Of a DNA stretch of 64,000 nt, positions 21,184-32,800 are shown piece after piece. Below the pieces are notes generated by a model. It ran no database searches. It saw only the letters and a list, made by a program, of their open reading frames with translations, and was not told where the DNA came from. Source of the DNA: Isoetes taiwanensis (taxonomy: Eukaryota; Streptophyta; Lycopodiopsida; Isoetales; Isoetaceae); the NCBI GenBank assembly GCA_021234155.1, contig JAJEKV010000073.1, positions 4,748,001 through 4,812,000 on the forward strand, read 5' to 3'. Made by a program: the position numbers and the translations under genes. Position 1 is the first letter of the stretch. Each line of letters starts with the position of its first letter.

Positions 21184-21197
21184 CCGCATGAGCCAGC

Positions 21198-21972
21198 TTA
21201 CGAAGTGGCTACTTTGAATCCAGGTTTAGGATATTCTGCCCAAAGACAATTCTTGAAGAGGTGTTCTTCATTTTCCTGATCCTGCAAACATCTAGCACAA
21301 ATATCAGAATTAGACATGTTAAGCCTCCATCTCTTTTTGTTGGTAGCAAGGGCTCTATGCCAAAGCTGCCACATGAAAGCTTTGATTTTCGGATGGATGG
21401 CGCTTTGCCACATAAAGGTTAAGTTTCTGGTAACCCTTTCTGGCTCAATATCCCATTTGGTATGAATGGAGATTTCCTGATTCCTGTTAAGATACCTGTA
21501 AGCCAAATTGACTCTGTAACCACAGAAACCATTAATATGCCAAAATTCATCAGTATTGTGCCAATCTCCAACTGCCAATTTCAGGGAAATGCTATTGAAT
21601 AATTTTCTGGAATCCTCCCCTAGATCCCTAAGAGTAGACTCCTGATAATTTAAAATTATTAATGATATCCCTGATATAGATTATGCCCCTCTTAGTCCAC
21701 TGCTTGGTTAACTTAGGGAAGTTAGTAGCCAAGCACATGTTTGGATCATCCAAAATCAATGAGGGGCTCCAAAAAATAGGCTGATCCTGAGAGAGCCCCT
21801 CTTTCCATGTATACATACCTCTGATCCTTACCCAAGCTCTGATCCACTTTTTGATAATCAAAGGTGTGGAGGAGGGAATAGTGAAATCAAAGTAAATGCT
21901 ATGAGGGAACTGCAACTTGAGGTTTCTCCATCCAAAGGGGTGACATTTCTCACTTTTAGCATAGATACACAA
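21198..21972 (-). pseudogene. LINE2 ORF2 C-terminus with zf-RVT motif
   Basis: Two minus-strand frames joined by a frameshift near 21600. The downstream one (21578-21198) reads FMWQLWHRALATNKKRW followed by CARCLQDQENEEHLFKNC, the C-x2-C...H-x4-C zinc knuckle typical of plant LINE reverse transcriptases (zf-RVT). The upstream one reads IKKWIRAWVRIRGMYTWKEG and WSPSLILDDP. Copy B holds the same region at 42735-43560 with more frame breaks. Confidence 0.8.
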
Positions 21973-21989
21973 CCTGTATATATTTCGCT

Positions 21990-23440
21990 TGGTTTAACCC
22001 AAGAACCAAAATCTAAAGTGAAAGAAATAAACTAGAATGCCGATTGACAATCGTATCTCTCATGCTGATGCTCATGCCATCACCAAGATTATTTCTCTGC
22101 TATTAGTTCTTCCAGAACTCCATCATTCTTCCAACCAAATCGAACTACAAAAGAAAAGGGAACATGGGGAAGAAAATCATGTGCTTGTAGCCAATCAGTA
22201 CCATGTTAGCGTAAAAATGGTATTAGAGCAAGGGCCAAAGGTACATTGGGATTTTCAGCTCTTCGCTGATTACCCATTGTGCCTCTTGCCCTGCCAGTTA
22301 GAAAAACGCTAAAAGAATGAATGGAGAAAAAAGCCAACTGCATAAACATCTGTCTGCAATTAATGAACTCATCTTGTACTACATTTACCACATGGTTTCA
22401 GTCAATAGAACAAGAACATAATATGTATGTGTTCTTTTGTTCAAAAATAAAATAAAATAAAGCATCTAGGCAGAGTATACTTCTTTAAACAGCAACATGC
22501 AACTGCCTATTTGCATTTGCACATCTGCTACCAACAATTTGCATGTGGTGCATTTTAAATACGAGATCAGAAACATTCTAGAAAAAAGAAACTATCATAT
22601 AAGAACCTGTTGTTTGAATTCGTCCATTATTTGAGTGCCCATTTTGAGGAGATGCAGGTGCAGTATCTGCCAAGCTCTGTAAACTCCTTCTGGCATTTCG
22701 GTTTGTAACCCTGCTACAGAACTTAGGTGTAAAATATCCAAATGAAGATGGGACGTTGCTCATTTGAACCCAGCTCTTGATTTGAACAAAAAGAAATAAA
22801 GCATCTTTCAATCTCTTTCGGGTGTCTTAAAAAAATTAAGCATCATATCTATCCGTGTATACTAGAATTTGAGTATAGACAGATGATCTTCATGTCTTTT
22901 GTGTTCTGCTACCGAATGCCTTAAAGTCCCTTCGACTTTCACATAAGCACTCCCAGGTAAAACCTTCCTCATCTGCTTCAGAGTGCTTTTATCAGAATCC
23001 GCGTCAAAGTGCATCTATCCGAATTGAATGCTTAGGCACTAGTCTTCAGAGAATGGGAAGCCGAAAATCTATCGGCCGTTCTCAAGTCCTCAACTACGAG
23101 CATATTTTCTAGGGTATACAATGTTCAACCCTTAATTTTCTATGCCCCAATTATTTACCTTTGTATTTTCCAATAGAAAAATAGAGAGCTTACATTTACT
23201 AAACATCATGTTTTATGAGAGCAATTGGCAACAGGAAATCCACGTTTCATAAACCTCTTGATATTAAAAGTTGCATGCAACACTTGCATGTTGATCTCTA
23301 CATGTCCAAAATGCATTTTAGAAAAAGATGCATGTATATGCTTTAACATATTATTAGAAAAAAAGATTTCACTTGTCTAAGTTCATCATTTTACTTGCAT
23401 AACACTATCCCAGGCAAGGAATTTGGAATAAGCAAACATA
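21990..23440. other. Unassigned DNA inside LINE2
   Basis: No clear LINE domain. A 77-residue minus-strand frame (22811-22578) reads PSSFGYFTPKFCSRVTNRN and is followed by AG|GTTCTT, which could be a splice donor, so a host exon is possible. The rest is AT-rich. Copy B equivalents lie at about 43560-44980. Confidence 0.35.
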
Positions 23441-23445
23441 TTTTC

Positions 23446-24030
23446 CTAAAGGACCTTTTCCCTTGAATATTCCCAAAGAGGAACATGTACTCCGAGGTGC
23501 ATGTTGCTTAGTTGCTTGTCAATGAGGTCCTCCCAGAGGTCACAAGCATTGACTCTGATAGCATATGGAATGCCAAGGATTTTAGTCTTAGTGGTAGGGG
23601 AGAGATACATACATCCTAAAGATAAAGCTGCTTGCTCACCCTCCTCTTGATGCCTTGGTATAAGCTTAGTCTTGTTGGGGTTGATTTTGCATCCTGAGCA
23701 TTTACCAAAGTCCTCCAGGATTGCTTGAGTATTCTGAATAGATTGTTCCTCCAGATGCATAAAGAGAAAGGTATCAGCTGCAAAATGAACATTCAAGATC
23801 TCATTCTCCCCCTGTGGCGGAAGACTAAGGCCTTTGATTAAGTGCTCTGGAAATTACTGTTCAGCCCTTCCATAACAATTAGAAACAAAAAGGGGGCAAG
23901 AGGGCAGCCCTGCTTGACCCCTCTTTTAATATCAAAGAAAGGACTGCATTCTCCATTAATAGAATAGAGTAGAATAGAATATACATTAATGTCCCTTGCT
24001 GCGAGGCCCCTGGATTTGTGTAGCATGGGC
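23446..24030 (-). pseudogene. LINE2 RT core and thumb
   Basis: Minus-strand reading: INGECSPFFDIKRGVKQG and CPLAPFLFLIVMEGL (about 23965-23850), then HFAADTFLF (about 23790-23760), then GKCSGCKINPNKTKLIP and ILGIPYAI. The RT catalytic motif, normally FADD, reads FAAD here, so the first metal-binding Asp is missing, through mutation or a read error. A frame break lies near 23830. Confidence 0.8.
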
Positions 24031-24039
24031 GAGCTCCCT

Positions 24040-24865
24040 AAAAGGGCGTTACTAGCACATCACGTTGTTATGATGTAGCCTTTTCTGAAGGCTGACTTTT
24101 TTTCTATTATTACCGGCATCCCGCTTTACCTCGGCTTCGTGGCCGTGCAGTGATGCGTCGTTATCAATCAGCTTTTAACTGAACAATTTGTATGGGGTTA
24201 ATGACCCGCTTTTTGTACGGATCATATTACGAACCCTCTTTCACTGTGTACTTCTCTATGTCTGGTCATCATTCTCTGGATCACGTCTGCCAAATCTCGA
24301 AGCGATCCTGTTATTGTCATCAGAATGTAGACCGGTTCCCCCCATCTTATATTTCTGTATTTGTCTCTGATGTCTCCGTAAATCGGGCAATCGTTAATCA
24401 TGTGATTCTCATCCTCTACTCTCCCATTGTCACAGATTCTGCATATCCTGTCTTCCTTGTCTATTTCTATCTACCTGTCTTTTTCGATTCTTAGATCATG
24501 ACTCCCCATCCTGAATCTAGCCAGAATGTCTCTTCTAGTTTTTCCCAGTATGTTATCCCGATACATCTGGTGTCCTATTTGCTGATCTGGGTTGAAAACT
24601 TGCATGAGCCAGGCTGTCTTGGGTCCTGTGTGTCTTTACAGCCACGCTCTTGTGGCTCTGTCTGCCCACTCCTCATTCCACTGCCCTTCCTTTATTAGGT
24701 CACTCAAGTTTAATCCCATCTCTCTGGTCCAGTTTGCCACATCTTTAAACCATCCACTGCCTATGAGGATGTGTGATTTTGCTGATTCGGTGATTGCAAT
24801 ACTGGACAATTTCCCTTGAATGTCTCCGGCATTGTCCCTAATCAGGTACCTTATGGTTCTCTCCC
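24040..24865 (-). mobile_element. LINE3 fragment nested in LINE2
   Basis: A minus-strand C-terminal fragment of another LINE ORF2: GSGWFKDVANWTREMGL (about 24760-24710), ILARFRMGSHDLRIEKDR (about 24535-24480), then RICRICDNGRVEDENHMI and NDCPIYGDIRDKYK (about 24440-24340), a C-x2-C...H-x4-C knuckle, followed by stops and a 3' untranslated part to about 24040. It interrupts the LINE2 RT between LKNSRSIVLIK and INGECSPFF. The type differs from LINE1 and LINE2. Copy B has it at about 45560-46405, largely identical. Confidence 0.75.
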
Positions 24866-24869
24866 ATCT

Positions 24870-25215
24870 TTAATAAGAACAATAGATCTTGAATTCTTTA
24901 AAACAGCTTGGAAGATAGAAATTACATTATCAGAGAATCCCAGTTTCTTGCAACACCAACTCAAGAAATTCTAGCTCACCGTGTCAAAAGCCTTTGTAAT
25001 GTCCAACTTTAGAAGGCCAATTGATTGGTTGGAAGTCTTTAGCCCAAGTAATACCTAAGGAGGCAGCAGCCACATTATCCGAAATATACCTTCCCCTAAG
25101 AGAGGCAATTAGGCACTTTGAGTGTTGCTTATGACCTCCTCCAGAATGGAGGTTTATAATCCGAGAAAGTGGCAATCAGGCTGGTGTTGATCCTGCAGTT
25201 CAATTGTTTGAGGGA
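24870..25215 (-). pseudogene. LINE2 RT N-terminal blocks
   Basis: Minus-strand reading: LIASLRGRYISDNVAAASLG (about 25115-25055), ITWAKD, then DITKAFDTVS after a frameshift near 25010, and NFLSWCCKKLGFSDNVISIF. These are the RGRYI.DN and LKLDI.KAFDTV blocks of LINE RT; the Asp of KAFDTV is a catalytic residue and is present. The block runs into the LINE3 insertion at 24865. Confidence 0.75.
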
Positions 25216-25249
25216 CAGGAATTCATTAGCCAAGGAAACATTTCTCAAT

Positions 25250-26181
25250 TCTTTTGTTGTCTATGTTATAGTACTCTTGTATATCTCATTTGCTCCATAT
25301 TTTAGTTAGTTCTCTTAATCGTTTTCTTGCTCCATTCTACTTTGTGAGTGCTACAATCTTCTTTCTGCATGTTGCATCATTGGTTTCTATTTTTCATTGT
25401 CGTTTTTCCACTTTGTTCTTCTGGGTTCCTTTTGATCCATTGGTTCCTTTGTCCTTTTAATTCATTGATCTTGTTAACTCCTATCATCTTTCTTCTATTT
25501 TCGGTTTTGTTCCATTTATCCTTGTTCGTTGTATTTGCTCCATGGTCACTTAGTATCCCTTGCCTCATTTGCTTTATCTCTTGGCTTATCGTTGTGCTGC
25601 ATTTCTTTTGTTCTCATTGTGTTCTTTAGTCCATGGATCTTGTTCACTCCATTTGTCAGTTCACTCAATTTGCTAGGCTCGTTCTTTCCTACTCCATGCT
25701 CAATTCAGTTCACATGGCCGCTTTGGTTTGCTGGTCTATTTTATCATCAAGTTTTATTTCTTGCTCCTTTTATTGCATTCTCTCTTTTGGATCCATAAGT
25801 CTTCTTTTGTTCCATTCCCTTTAATTGATCCATTTATTTCTTAATTCTTTTCATGCCTATGTTATGGTATTCTTGTACATCTCGTTTGCTCCATATTTTA
25901 TTTAGTTCTCTTGATCGTTTTCTTTCTTCATTCTACTTTGTGGGTGCTACAATCTTTTTCTGCGTGTTGCATCATTGGTTTCTATTTTTCATTGTCGTTT
26001 TCTTTACCACTAATCCAGTTGCTCCTTCTTGTTTACCCTTTATCCCTTTTGCATCATTGTTTTGTTTATGCTCCATCTGCATCAATAACCTATCGGCAAT
26101 TGTTCCCTTGGATCCACGTTCTATCTTCATTCCATTTGCCTGAGCTTGCTTCTCTTGCTCCCTTGGTCTCGATTGCCCTAT
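25250..26181. repeat. Pyrimidine-rich tandem repeat, ~593 bp monomer, 1.6 copies
   Basis: A highly T/C-rich top strand. The segment at about 25252-25410 (TTGCTCCATATTTTAGTTAG ... GGTTTCTATTTTTCATTGTC) recurs at about 25845-26005, giving a monomer of about 593 bp; the second monomer is cut at 26182 by the G2 LTR. Many shorter sub-motifs such as TTGCTCCAT and TTGTTCCATT recur inside. Open frames here are composition artefacts. The same array is in copy B at about 46790-47722. Confidence 0.75.
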
Positions 26182-28045
26182 TGTTGCCCCCAAAGGGCAA
26201 CATGCTAATGAAGGATCCATATGTTCAAACTAGGTCAACTCATTTTAGAAGACTAGGGCAAAGCTTGGAAGATTATTGTCACTCAACATTGTTATGGAGG
26301 TCAAAAGATGTTCATGCTTCAAGTCAAACAATGCTCAAGGTTCAAACTTCACAAAAGGTATTTTATTCAAAGTCAAATGCTTCGTCAGGAATATGCTCTA
26401 GAAGATTCTGGGTTATGAAGTTTGGAAGATATTGCTCGAAGTTTGGAAGTTAGAGTTTGGAAGATTCCCCTTTATGGTTTCACCCTTGTCACCTTGTTTA
26501 GCCATTTTTCCCTTCTTCTATTCCCTAGCCACTTTTGCACCATTGCCCCCCACATTTGCTTTTTCCTTCCCATACACACTTACTCCATACCTTGTTTTCT
26601 TTACATCCATATCTTATTGTCATCTATCTCCACTATCCACATGAGCCTTTGTTGCCCCCATTGCCAATCTCTATTTCTCACCCCATATTTTATGGTTAAA
26701 CCCTTGTTGGCTCTCCACTCCTTCAAATTGGTCTCATGGTCCTAATAACTTCAAATTAGGTTATGGGTATTTGATACCATGGTCTAAAGCATGCATAAAG
26801 CTCCAAGATAATATAAGCTTTAAGCTTGAACCATGGTAGAACTTTCCTAAAATCCCAAATACAGGAATATTCCCAGCATATTTAAGGGAAATGCGTGAAC
26901 CGATCGCGGGAATTCCCCGAAATATACGGCCATGAACCCTAAATCCGAGTTTACGGCTCGAATCCGCGGATTTGATTCCATTCTCCACGCAACCAATCTA
27001 TTCTTGGATCCGGAACTTAAGCAATAATTTAAGCCTAAATTTGTCACCGAAATCAAACCGAAATCCAAAAACTATATATACAGAAGCATAATCAGAGCAT
27101 TTTGAAGGCCGAAGTATTCAGATCCTACATTGATCATTCTTTGAGCAAGATCACGGGCGATCCTTGAAGTTCTTGAGCTCTCCTCATTTGGATTCACAAG
27201 ATCGGTTGACATTACCTTCAAAAATTATTTATTGACTTGAGAAGATTATTTTCCTGTGATTTAAAGCTATGAAGCATCCTTATATTCTATTATCATGATA
27301 TATTTACCTCCATATCAATTCAAATCGATTGCCAAGTTGTCAAATCCATCTCTGATATATTATTCTACAATTCTTGCTACAAAATATTCTGAGAAAATTC
27401 TAGTGTGTTTTCTATTCCTTTGGACCACTTGCCATCTATCCTTAGAGCACATGCGGTCCAAAGGAGTTGGAATCATTCAAAAATACCAAGTATAGCTCAA
27501 ATTCAAAAAAAATTGCTCTCGGGTTTGGACAGTTTTGACTGTATTTTGCCAAATCTAGCCACAAAAAATACTTTTACACATCCAAATGAAGATTTGATTG
27601 ATTGCCCCTCTTCCCTAGCATCATTGCAACATATTTACTTTGGAATTTCTCAAAAGATGATTGGCAACCCCAAATCTCAATTTCGATCTTTGTTTTTCTA
27701 CATTTGACCTCTATTGACCAAAATTTGACCCCACTTTGAGCTCGAATAACTCACAGTTAAGTCTCGACTTGGTGAGGAGGTTTTCTTGTTGGTTAACTAC
27801 CACCTTTTTGACCAAGTCTATTGCACGACTTAAAAATTGATCGCATCTCGACACCACATTTGTTTTGGCAAAGGTACTATTTTTTGGAAATGGGAAAGGT
27901 ATGGAACTTCGAACTTTTGAACTTGTTTTGGGATTTCCTTGCATAGGTGATCACCTCAAGTGATCTGGAGGTTCTAACCCCAATTTGAGTGAAAACTTGA
28001 ATTGGTTCCTTGTGGTTGACCTTTAAGCCGGGTTTAGGGTCAACA
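26182..28045 (+). repeat. G2 LTR in copy A (1864 bp)
   Basis: Starts TGTTGCCC, where similarity to the other G2 LTRs begins, and ends CAACA just before a TTT spacer and the primer-binding site. TGTTG...CAACA are 5-bp inverted ends. TATATATA at 27073-27080 is a possible promoter core. The right half (about 26860 onward) carries more indels than the LTR copies at 47723 and 55672. No target-site duplication could be confirmed. Confidence 0.85.
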
Positions 28046-28048
28046 TTT

Positions 28049-28066
28049 TGGAGGTCCTAGAGATCT
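28049..28066 (+). promoter_or_regulatory. G2 primer-binding site (tRNA-Gln type), damaged
   Basis: TGGAGGTCCTA then AGATC; two or three bases (CCG) are missing compared with the copies at 49601 and 57563. Confidence 0.6.
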
Positions 28067-28084
28067 TCACGGATCTCGGAACTC

Positions 28085-29580
28085 ATGGCTCAAAGCAAAA
28101 TTTTCAGTGAAACAGAACCATTAGAAGATGTTGATGTATCAGATCATTGCAAAGAAAGGCCATTGCCTTCAAGTTTCTCAACTAGCTTACTTCAAAACAT
28201 GCCATACCGTTTGAGTTGAATGTCCCTGTTCCCTTGCCTACCTTTGATTCCAGCATGAGTGCTAACCACTTTTTGAGAATATTTGAAGACTATTACGGGG
28301 ATTATGGTTTCAAGAAAGGATGCAAGCTTCAGAATTTGAAAAATGTTTCAAAGATGAGAGTGAAAGGCTGGAGCTTGGTTAACTTATGAGAAGTTAATGG
28401 GTACCACTTCATGGGATGAACTTGTCAAGAAGTTTCTGGATAGATTTGGTAAGTTAATTTGCTCCACAAGATTTGGTTAATGAGCGCAGGTTTTTCTATA
28501 CATGCGAGGAGAAAGTGTGAATCGATTACAAGGAGAGGTTTAGTACATTCATGAGCGGTGTCAAAAGCACAAGTCACCATCCCAACTCTGTTTTTGAATT
28601 CTTGCCTTTATCAATGGTTTGCAAAGAAGACCCGGATATCAAAAAAGTTGCTCAAAATCCAAGGCTTTGAAGGGTTTGATTCCATTTACAAAGTCTTTGC
28701 CAAAACCAGCGATCGACCCGGATGCTCTCTACTTTGCACGATAAGCATTATGCTTCTCATCATACTCGACCCGTTTTTACCACGATGCTCTTGATGCACA
28801 TTATGATCATCATCCTTCTATTCGGTTTATGCCATACAAAAAAAAAAAAGAAATCCAAAGAGGAGGAAGCCAATTCCCAAGTTGGGAGAGGTCAAGTCAG
28901 GACCTATCCAAGGTTCTTTGAAGCCTTAGCGGAAATAACCAAACAATTAGTTGAACTCAAGGCTGCAAGGCGGGTAAAACTTATCTGAATGTATTCATTT
29001 GCAATAGGAATTCTCACCCATCGAAAAATATGCTATTGGCAAGTGTGCTCCAAATGTAATAGAAAAGGCCATTTTGGAAAGGAATGTCTGTTTGTTCTTT
29101 TTGTAAAGAGGTTGCCCATCTTGATGCTAGGTGTCTTTGTTAAGGAATATTTTGCTAAGCAGGGAAAAGAAGAAGACGAGTCTAAACCCTGTGAGATTTG
29201 CTGAACCAAGCACCTCTATAAGGTTTATTCAAGCTCTGAAGTTCCTAAATCGAAGAAGTTATGGTGGTGCAAACTAGAAGCATGAATGAAGCTCAAGTAC
29301 ATGCTGAACCAAGTAGGCATTCTCTTTGCCCGGGGCACATTACCACTGTAATGGAATCACACCTTTCGGATCATAGCTCCACCCCTCGGCAAAAATATGG
29401 TAAGAAAGATCAAGACTTTGATGGGGTTGATGTTTTGCTTAAAAATTCCAAGGTGAGTGTGGATCTCTTTACTTTATTAAAGATTGCACCTAGTTATAGG
29501 AAAAGGGTACTTCAACAAACCAATAGTGAGGTATTAAATGCTTGTGTGAATTTTTCTTGGCCTTGCTTGACCTTATTCTA
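28085..29580 (+). pseudogene. gag: G2 gag in copy A, frameshifted
   Basis: Begins at the ATG matching the other two G2 copies and is broken by many indels (for example near 28330, 28460, 28500, 28555). The zinc-knuckle region is readable near 29045-29140 (CSKCNRKGHFGKEC, the second knuckle damaged). Gag forms the particle and binds RNA. The equivalent parts of the copies at 49639 and 57601 read much further in frame, so most breaks here are probably technical. Confidence 0.7.
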
Positions 29581-29589
29581 TACGGCATG

Positions 29590-29860
29590 AAGAAGACCAC
29601 GGAGCATTCACATGTTATTTGCTTTAGGAGGGTATACCTTTTCTAATGTGTTACTTGATGGGGTTCTCCCCTAAATATCATACCATATCATATTATGAAG
29701 AAGTGTGGTTTTGAGGTGGATAAGAAGGCTTCTATGTTATTAAAATCTTTTATAATGCTAAGATTTCTCCTATTGATTGTGGTGACTAAAGTGCACATTA
29801 TCTGAGAAGGCATAGATGAATCGATATTTATGACTTACTTTTGGGAGAGATGGTTAGCCC
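29590..29860 (+). pseudogene. G2 protease fragment cut by duplication junction
   Basis: Protease-region sequence (GGYTFSNVLLDG, then YHIMKKCGFEVDKK) runs to DIYDLLLG and stops at the junction near 29860, where the sequence switches to LINE1. It shares with the 51152 copy the absence of a 45-bp segment that the 59114 copy has. Confidence 0.7.
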
Positions 29861-29861
29861 T

Positions 29862-32800
29862 TGTTGTCCTTCTTTCGGGCATCATTATTATAGATGGCGA
29901 AATGACGGAGAATACCTTTCATGTGAGTTGGTAATATGGGAGAATCCCCGTATGTATATCGGTCAAGTGCATTATATGTTGAGGAAGCGTCCGCTACACC
30001 GATCGATGCCGGGGTTCGGCAGCAGCGCGATTAGCCACCTGCGCCCGAATAGCACAATCGTTCTGGCCGAAACCTCTGGCGAAAAAGCTACCGAGTGCAG
30101 TACCCGTCGACATCTCCTCGCCCGCCGTCAATACCATCGCTCCCCATGCCGGGCAGCGTGGATCATGGGCTGCCGAGGAACCAAGGAGTGTGGTCGAGTA
30201 CGGGCTTACTCCAGCAGATGCATGGTAGTAATTACAATGGCGGACGCATCCCGGTTTCCTTGAAGCCCTTCAAAAATAGGAAGCATGACGTGCGGCGATA
30301 TCCACGAATAATGCCGAACGCGGTACACTTTGACCGAGTCGCGCCATCGGCGAAGATGAAGAGTCACCCAGCGACCTTGAGAGCACGCGCTGCACTAGGC
30401 CACATGCGGCCGCCCTTCCTTATTTCCTCCCCATGCGAAGTGCAGACAATAGGAAATTTCACCGCACCTTGCTTTCACGGCGCCAAGATGACCAAGAGCC
30501 ATATAATATGGAGTGAACATGGAGCGGACCTTCTGCGTGATACGCGACCATGGGCCGACTCCCCTCCCCTTCTGCACCGATTTTAAAGGTGCCGGCCTTG
30601 ATCAACGGGATGTCCTCCCACGAAATTTGTGAGATGCGATGCCGAGCGGGATACCCAAAAGCCCTGAAACGCGTGCCACTGCTTATTTCGTTAAGCCAAA
30701 GGGAATTGGGACACGACCAGCGGCATGGGGTCTGAATTTTGCCCGACCGCAATCTTGAAACGCTTCATCAATTCATAGAGCGGCCCGGAAGCAAGAGAGA
30801 ATGTATCAGCCCGGCTCGCCGTGTTTAACAAATTCCTCTCCTTGCTTTGTAGGAAGAGGAAGAGTCATCAGCGTCGCGACTTGTCTGCTTTGCGACCGTC
30901 GCCGTCTCGGCCCTCCACCACACCGCCTCCAGCTGCAAGTCAACAATGCCGAGAGGCCTCACGCTACAATGGTAAGAGGAAAGAGCCAAAAGGACATCCC
31001 GGCGAACTCCCGTACCGCTAAAGATCCGAGATGACTCATGAAGTGACACATGAGGTGGCTACGGCGGATAAGAGCTTCATAACCCCTTGTACCAAAGCTC
31101 TCCCCATCAGAGCTAACATCATCCTTTCCAAAACGTCCATCCGAACTGCTTATCATGGGCCGCTGCCCAGTCGACTTCAAGTACACAATGCTGTGCGACG
31201 TTAGCGCCCGGTGAATGCCCACCGAAGCATTGCGACATTGCCTGGGAATGCGCACGGAATGAAGTCGGTTGCATAGGACTAATAAGTCTTCTTCAAGGCA
31301 ACTTGCGGTCTAAGCGGCAATGATTTTGTATACGGTATGGCGTGATGATGATGAAGATTCAGCGGCGGTGTTGAGCCTATAGTCCAAGCATACCCTTTTG
31401 AAGTAGATCTTGATAGATTTTAACAGTCCCCACCCAATCAATGACTCTTGAAGAACTTCGGCCAGGATATCGCCCGTCAGTCAAGGCATATAATAGGGAA
31501 CCAAGAACACGTAATACTCAACTCTTAACCCGTGGCCGAGCGTATGTCACGCCTCTATCACGTAGGCACGCTTGCGCTGACGCTGCTAAATACGCGATCT
31601 CCTCCATCGCGATGCGTGGCAAGGTATCTCTTTCTGAAAAGCGTCTTTGAAAAATGCTGTTCCAGTGTCCCTTGGCGAATTGAGAATCGACCATCAGCCA
31701 ATGCAAGTATTGGCGACTGCTGAGCGCTGCTAATACAATGGCGATACAGATCCCCTTCCGCGGCAGTGATCCACACTTTCACCCCTTGCACGAGCAGCCT
31801 CCTGAATTCATACCAACGTGTGGCGTATCTCATTCTCCGCGCCCCATTAGGCGGCGAGACCTGGGGATTCGGTTGGCGATACAACGCGTCTAGCGCCTCA
31901 CGATATTTGTCGTTGCTTACTCCGGGCTTCCCGACTTAGCGAGAATGCCTTGATCTCAGCTAAGGCGCACCATTCCGCCATCAGTGATTATCACGATGCA
32001 ATGCATCTGGCGGCATCCCCAGAAGGCTTCGGCATCCTGCCGGTGCGGCGGTATTTAACACGAACGATGCGGCTCGGCGCGGCTGCGAGCAGCTCCACAG
32101 GAATTAGGCGAGAAAATGATCGAAGACCGCGTGGAGCAATATGTTGATAAAAACACGAGTGCAGGCGCTGGTCATTGCTAGAATTAGCAGCATCTGTCGT
32201 AATAGAACATAAGCCCTGCAGCCCGTCCGCGGTGCCACCCGTGATAATGGCGCCGTATACGCCTGCGGCGGATGCAAGGGTCAGCAAGCATCACCCATTA
32301 GCGCATCAAAATCACCGCGCGACCCGGCTCTCACGCCACACACATCGTATGGATACCATGTTGAAATTAAATAGCGACGGCCAAACCACATCTGCCCCAA
32401 GGATCGCGACCGCGCCGCGATGCCCTGGCAGCCCTCTGCGCGTATTTGTTGGCGGCGTTCACAATCCCCACTGCGTGCGAACCACTCCGCCACTTGATGA
32501 CCCGCTACATCGGTCCCGGCCATGAGTAGCGTCCACTGCATGCCATCTTCCATGCGATGCGTAGTCATAGAGGCCAGTGGCAACCGCCAGCGGCGTATTG
32601 CGGCCAAACGTATCAGCGATTCTTAGAGCATCCCTGTGTGACATTTATGTTCACGGTGCCGAAGATATCCGGATCCAGCACGAACGGCCAGCGCCGCTCT
32701 GGACACCGTTGGTGGCGCACCCATGAGCGATTCCAGCTCACAATCTTCTTGTCCATAGCTACTCGAAGGATTTTCTGTCTTCTTTTATGCCGGTGAGCGA

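Larger units (their letters stand above)
20615..21190. other. Upstream region of pyruvate kinase, with T-run
   Basis: Probable promoter and 5' leader of the pyruvate kinase gene. A T run at about 20680-20691 lies only ~70 bp upstream of the start codon; on the minus strand it is an A run and could be the tail of the LINE2 3' end, whose coding part stops at about 21198. Two short tandem duplications occur here (20885-20954 and 21138-21183). No clear TATA box could be fixed. Confidence 0.45.
21198..25215 (-). mobile_element. LINE2: interrupted L1-type LINE
   Basis: Pieces of one LINE ORF2 lie in order on the minus strand: RT start (25215-24870), RT core and thumb (24030-23445), then the C-terminal zinc-knuckle region (21972-21198). 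The RT is interrupted by a different LINE fragment (24040-24865), and about 1.4 kb without recognisable LINE coding lies at 22000-23440. It has decayed and is not mobile as written. Confidence 0.75.
7127..29860 (+). repeat. Large direct duplication, copy A
   Basis: From the stretch TGTCCTTCTTTCGGGCATC at about 7129 to about 29860 the sequence is repeated in the same order and orientation at 29862-51430. Shared contents: LINE1, AT-rich DNA, plus-strand unknown, MULE, pyruvate kinase, LINE2/LINE3, pyrimidine-rich repeat, G2 LTR and gag. Copy A ends inside the G2 protease region (GATGGTTAGCC) and is joined directly to the start of copy B. Copy A is the better-preserved copy up to about 26.8 kb; from there to 29.86 kb it is the more damaged one. 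Confidence 0.9.

Noticed and set aside
24188-24494. Plus-strand 100-codon frame with many stops in copy B
   Set aside because: Opposite strand of the LINE3 zinc-knuckle region; shadow frame.
25911-26453. 180-codon plus-strand hydrophobic frame, and its copy at 47452
   Set aside because: Phe/Leu/Ser-rich because of the pyrimidine-rich repeat; it runs across the LTR start into a different element.
26422-26745. 107-codon frame within G2 LTRs (also 47963, 55912, 63710)
   Set aside because: Repeated only because the LTR is repeated; lies in U3, no domain, and the frame differs between LTR copies.
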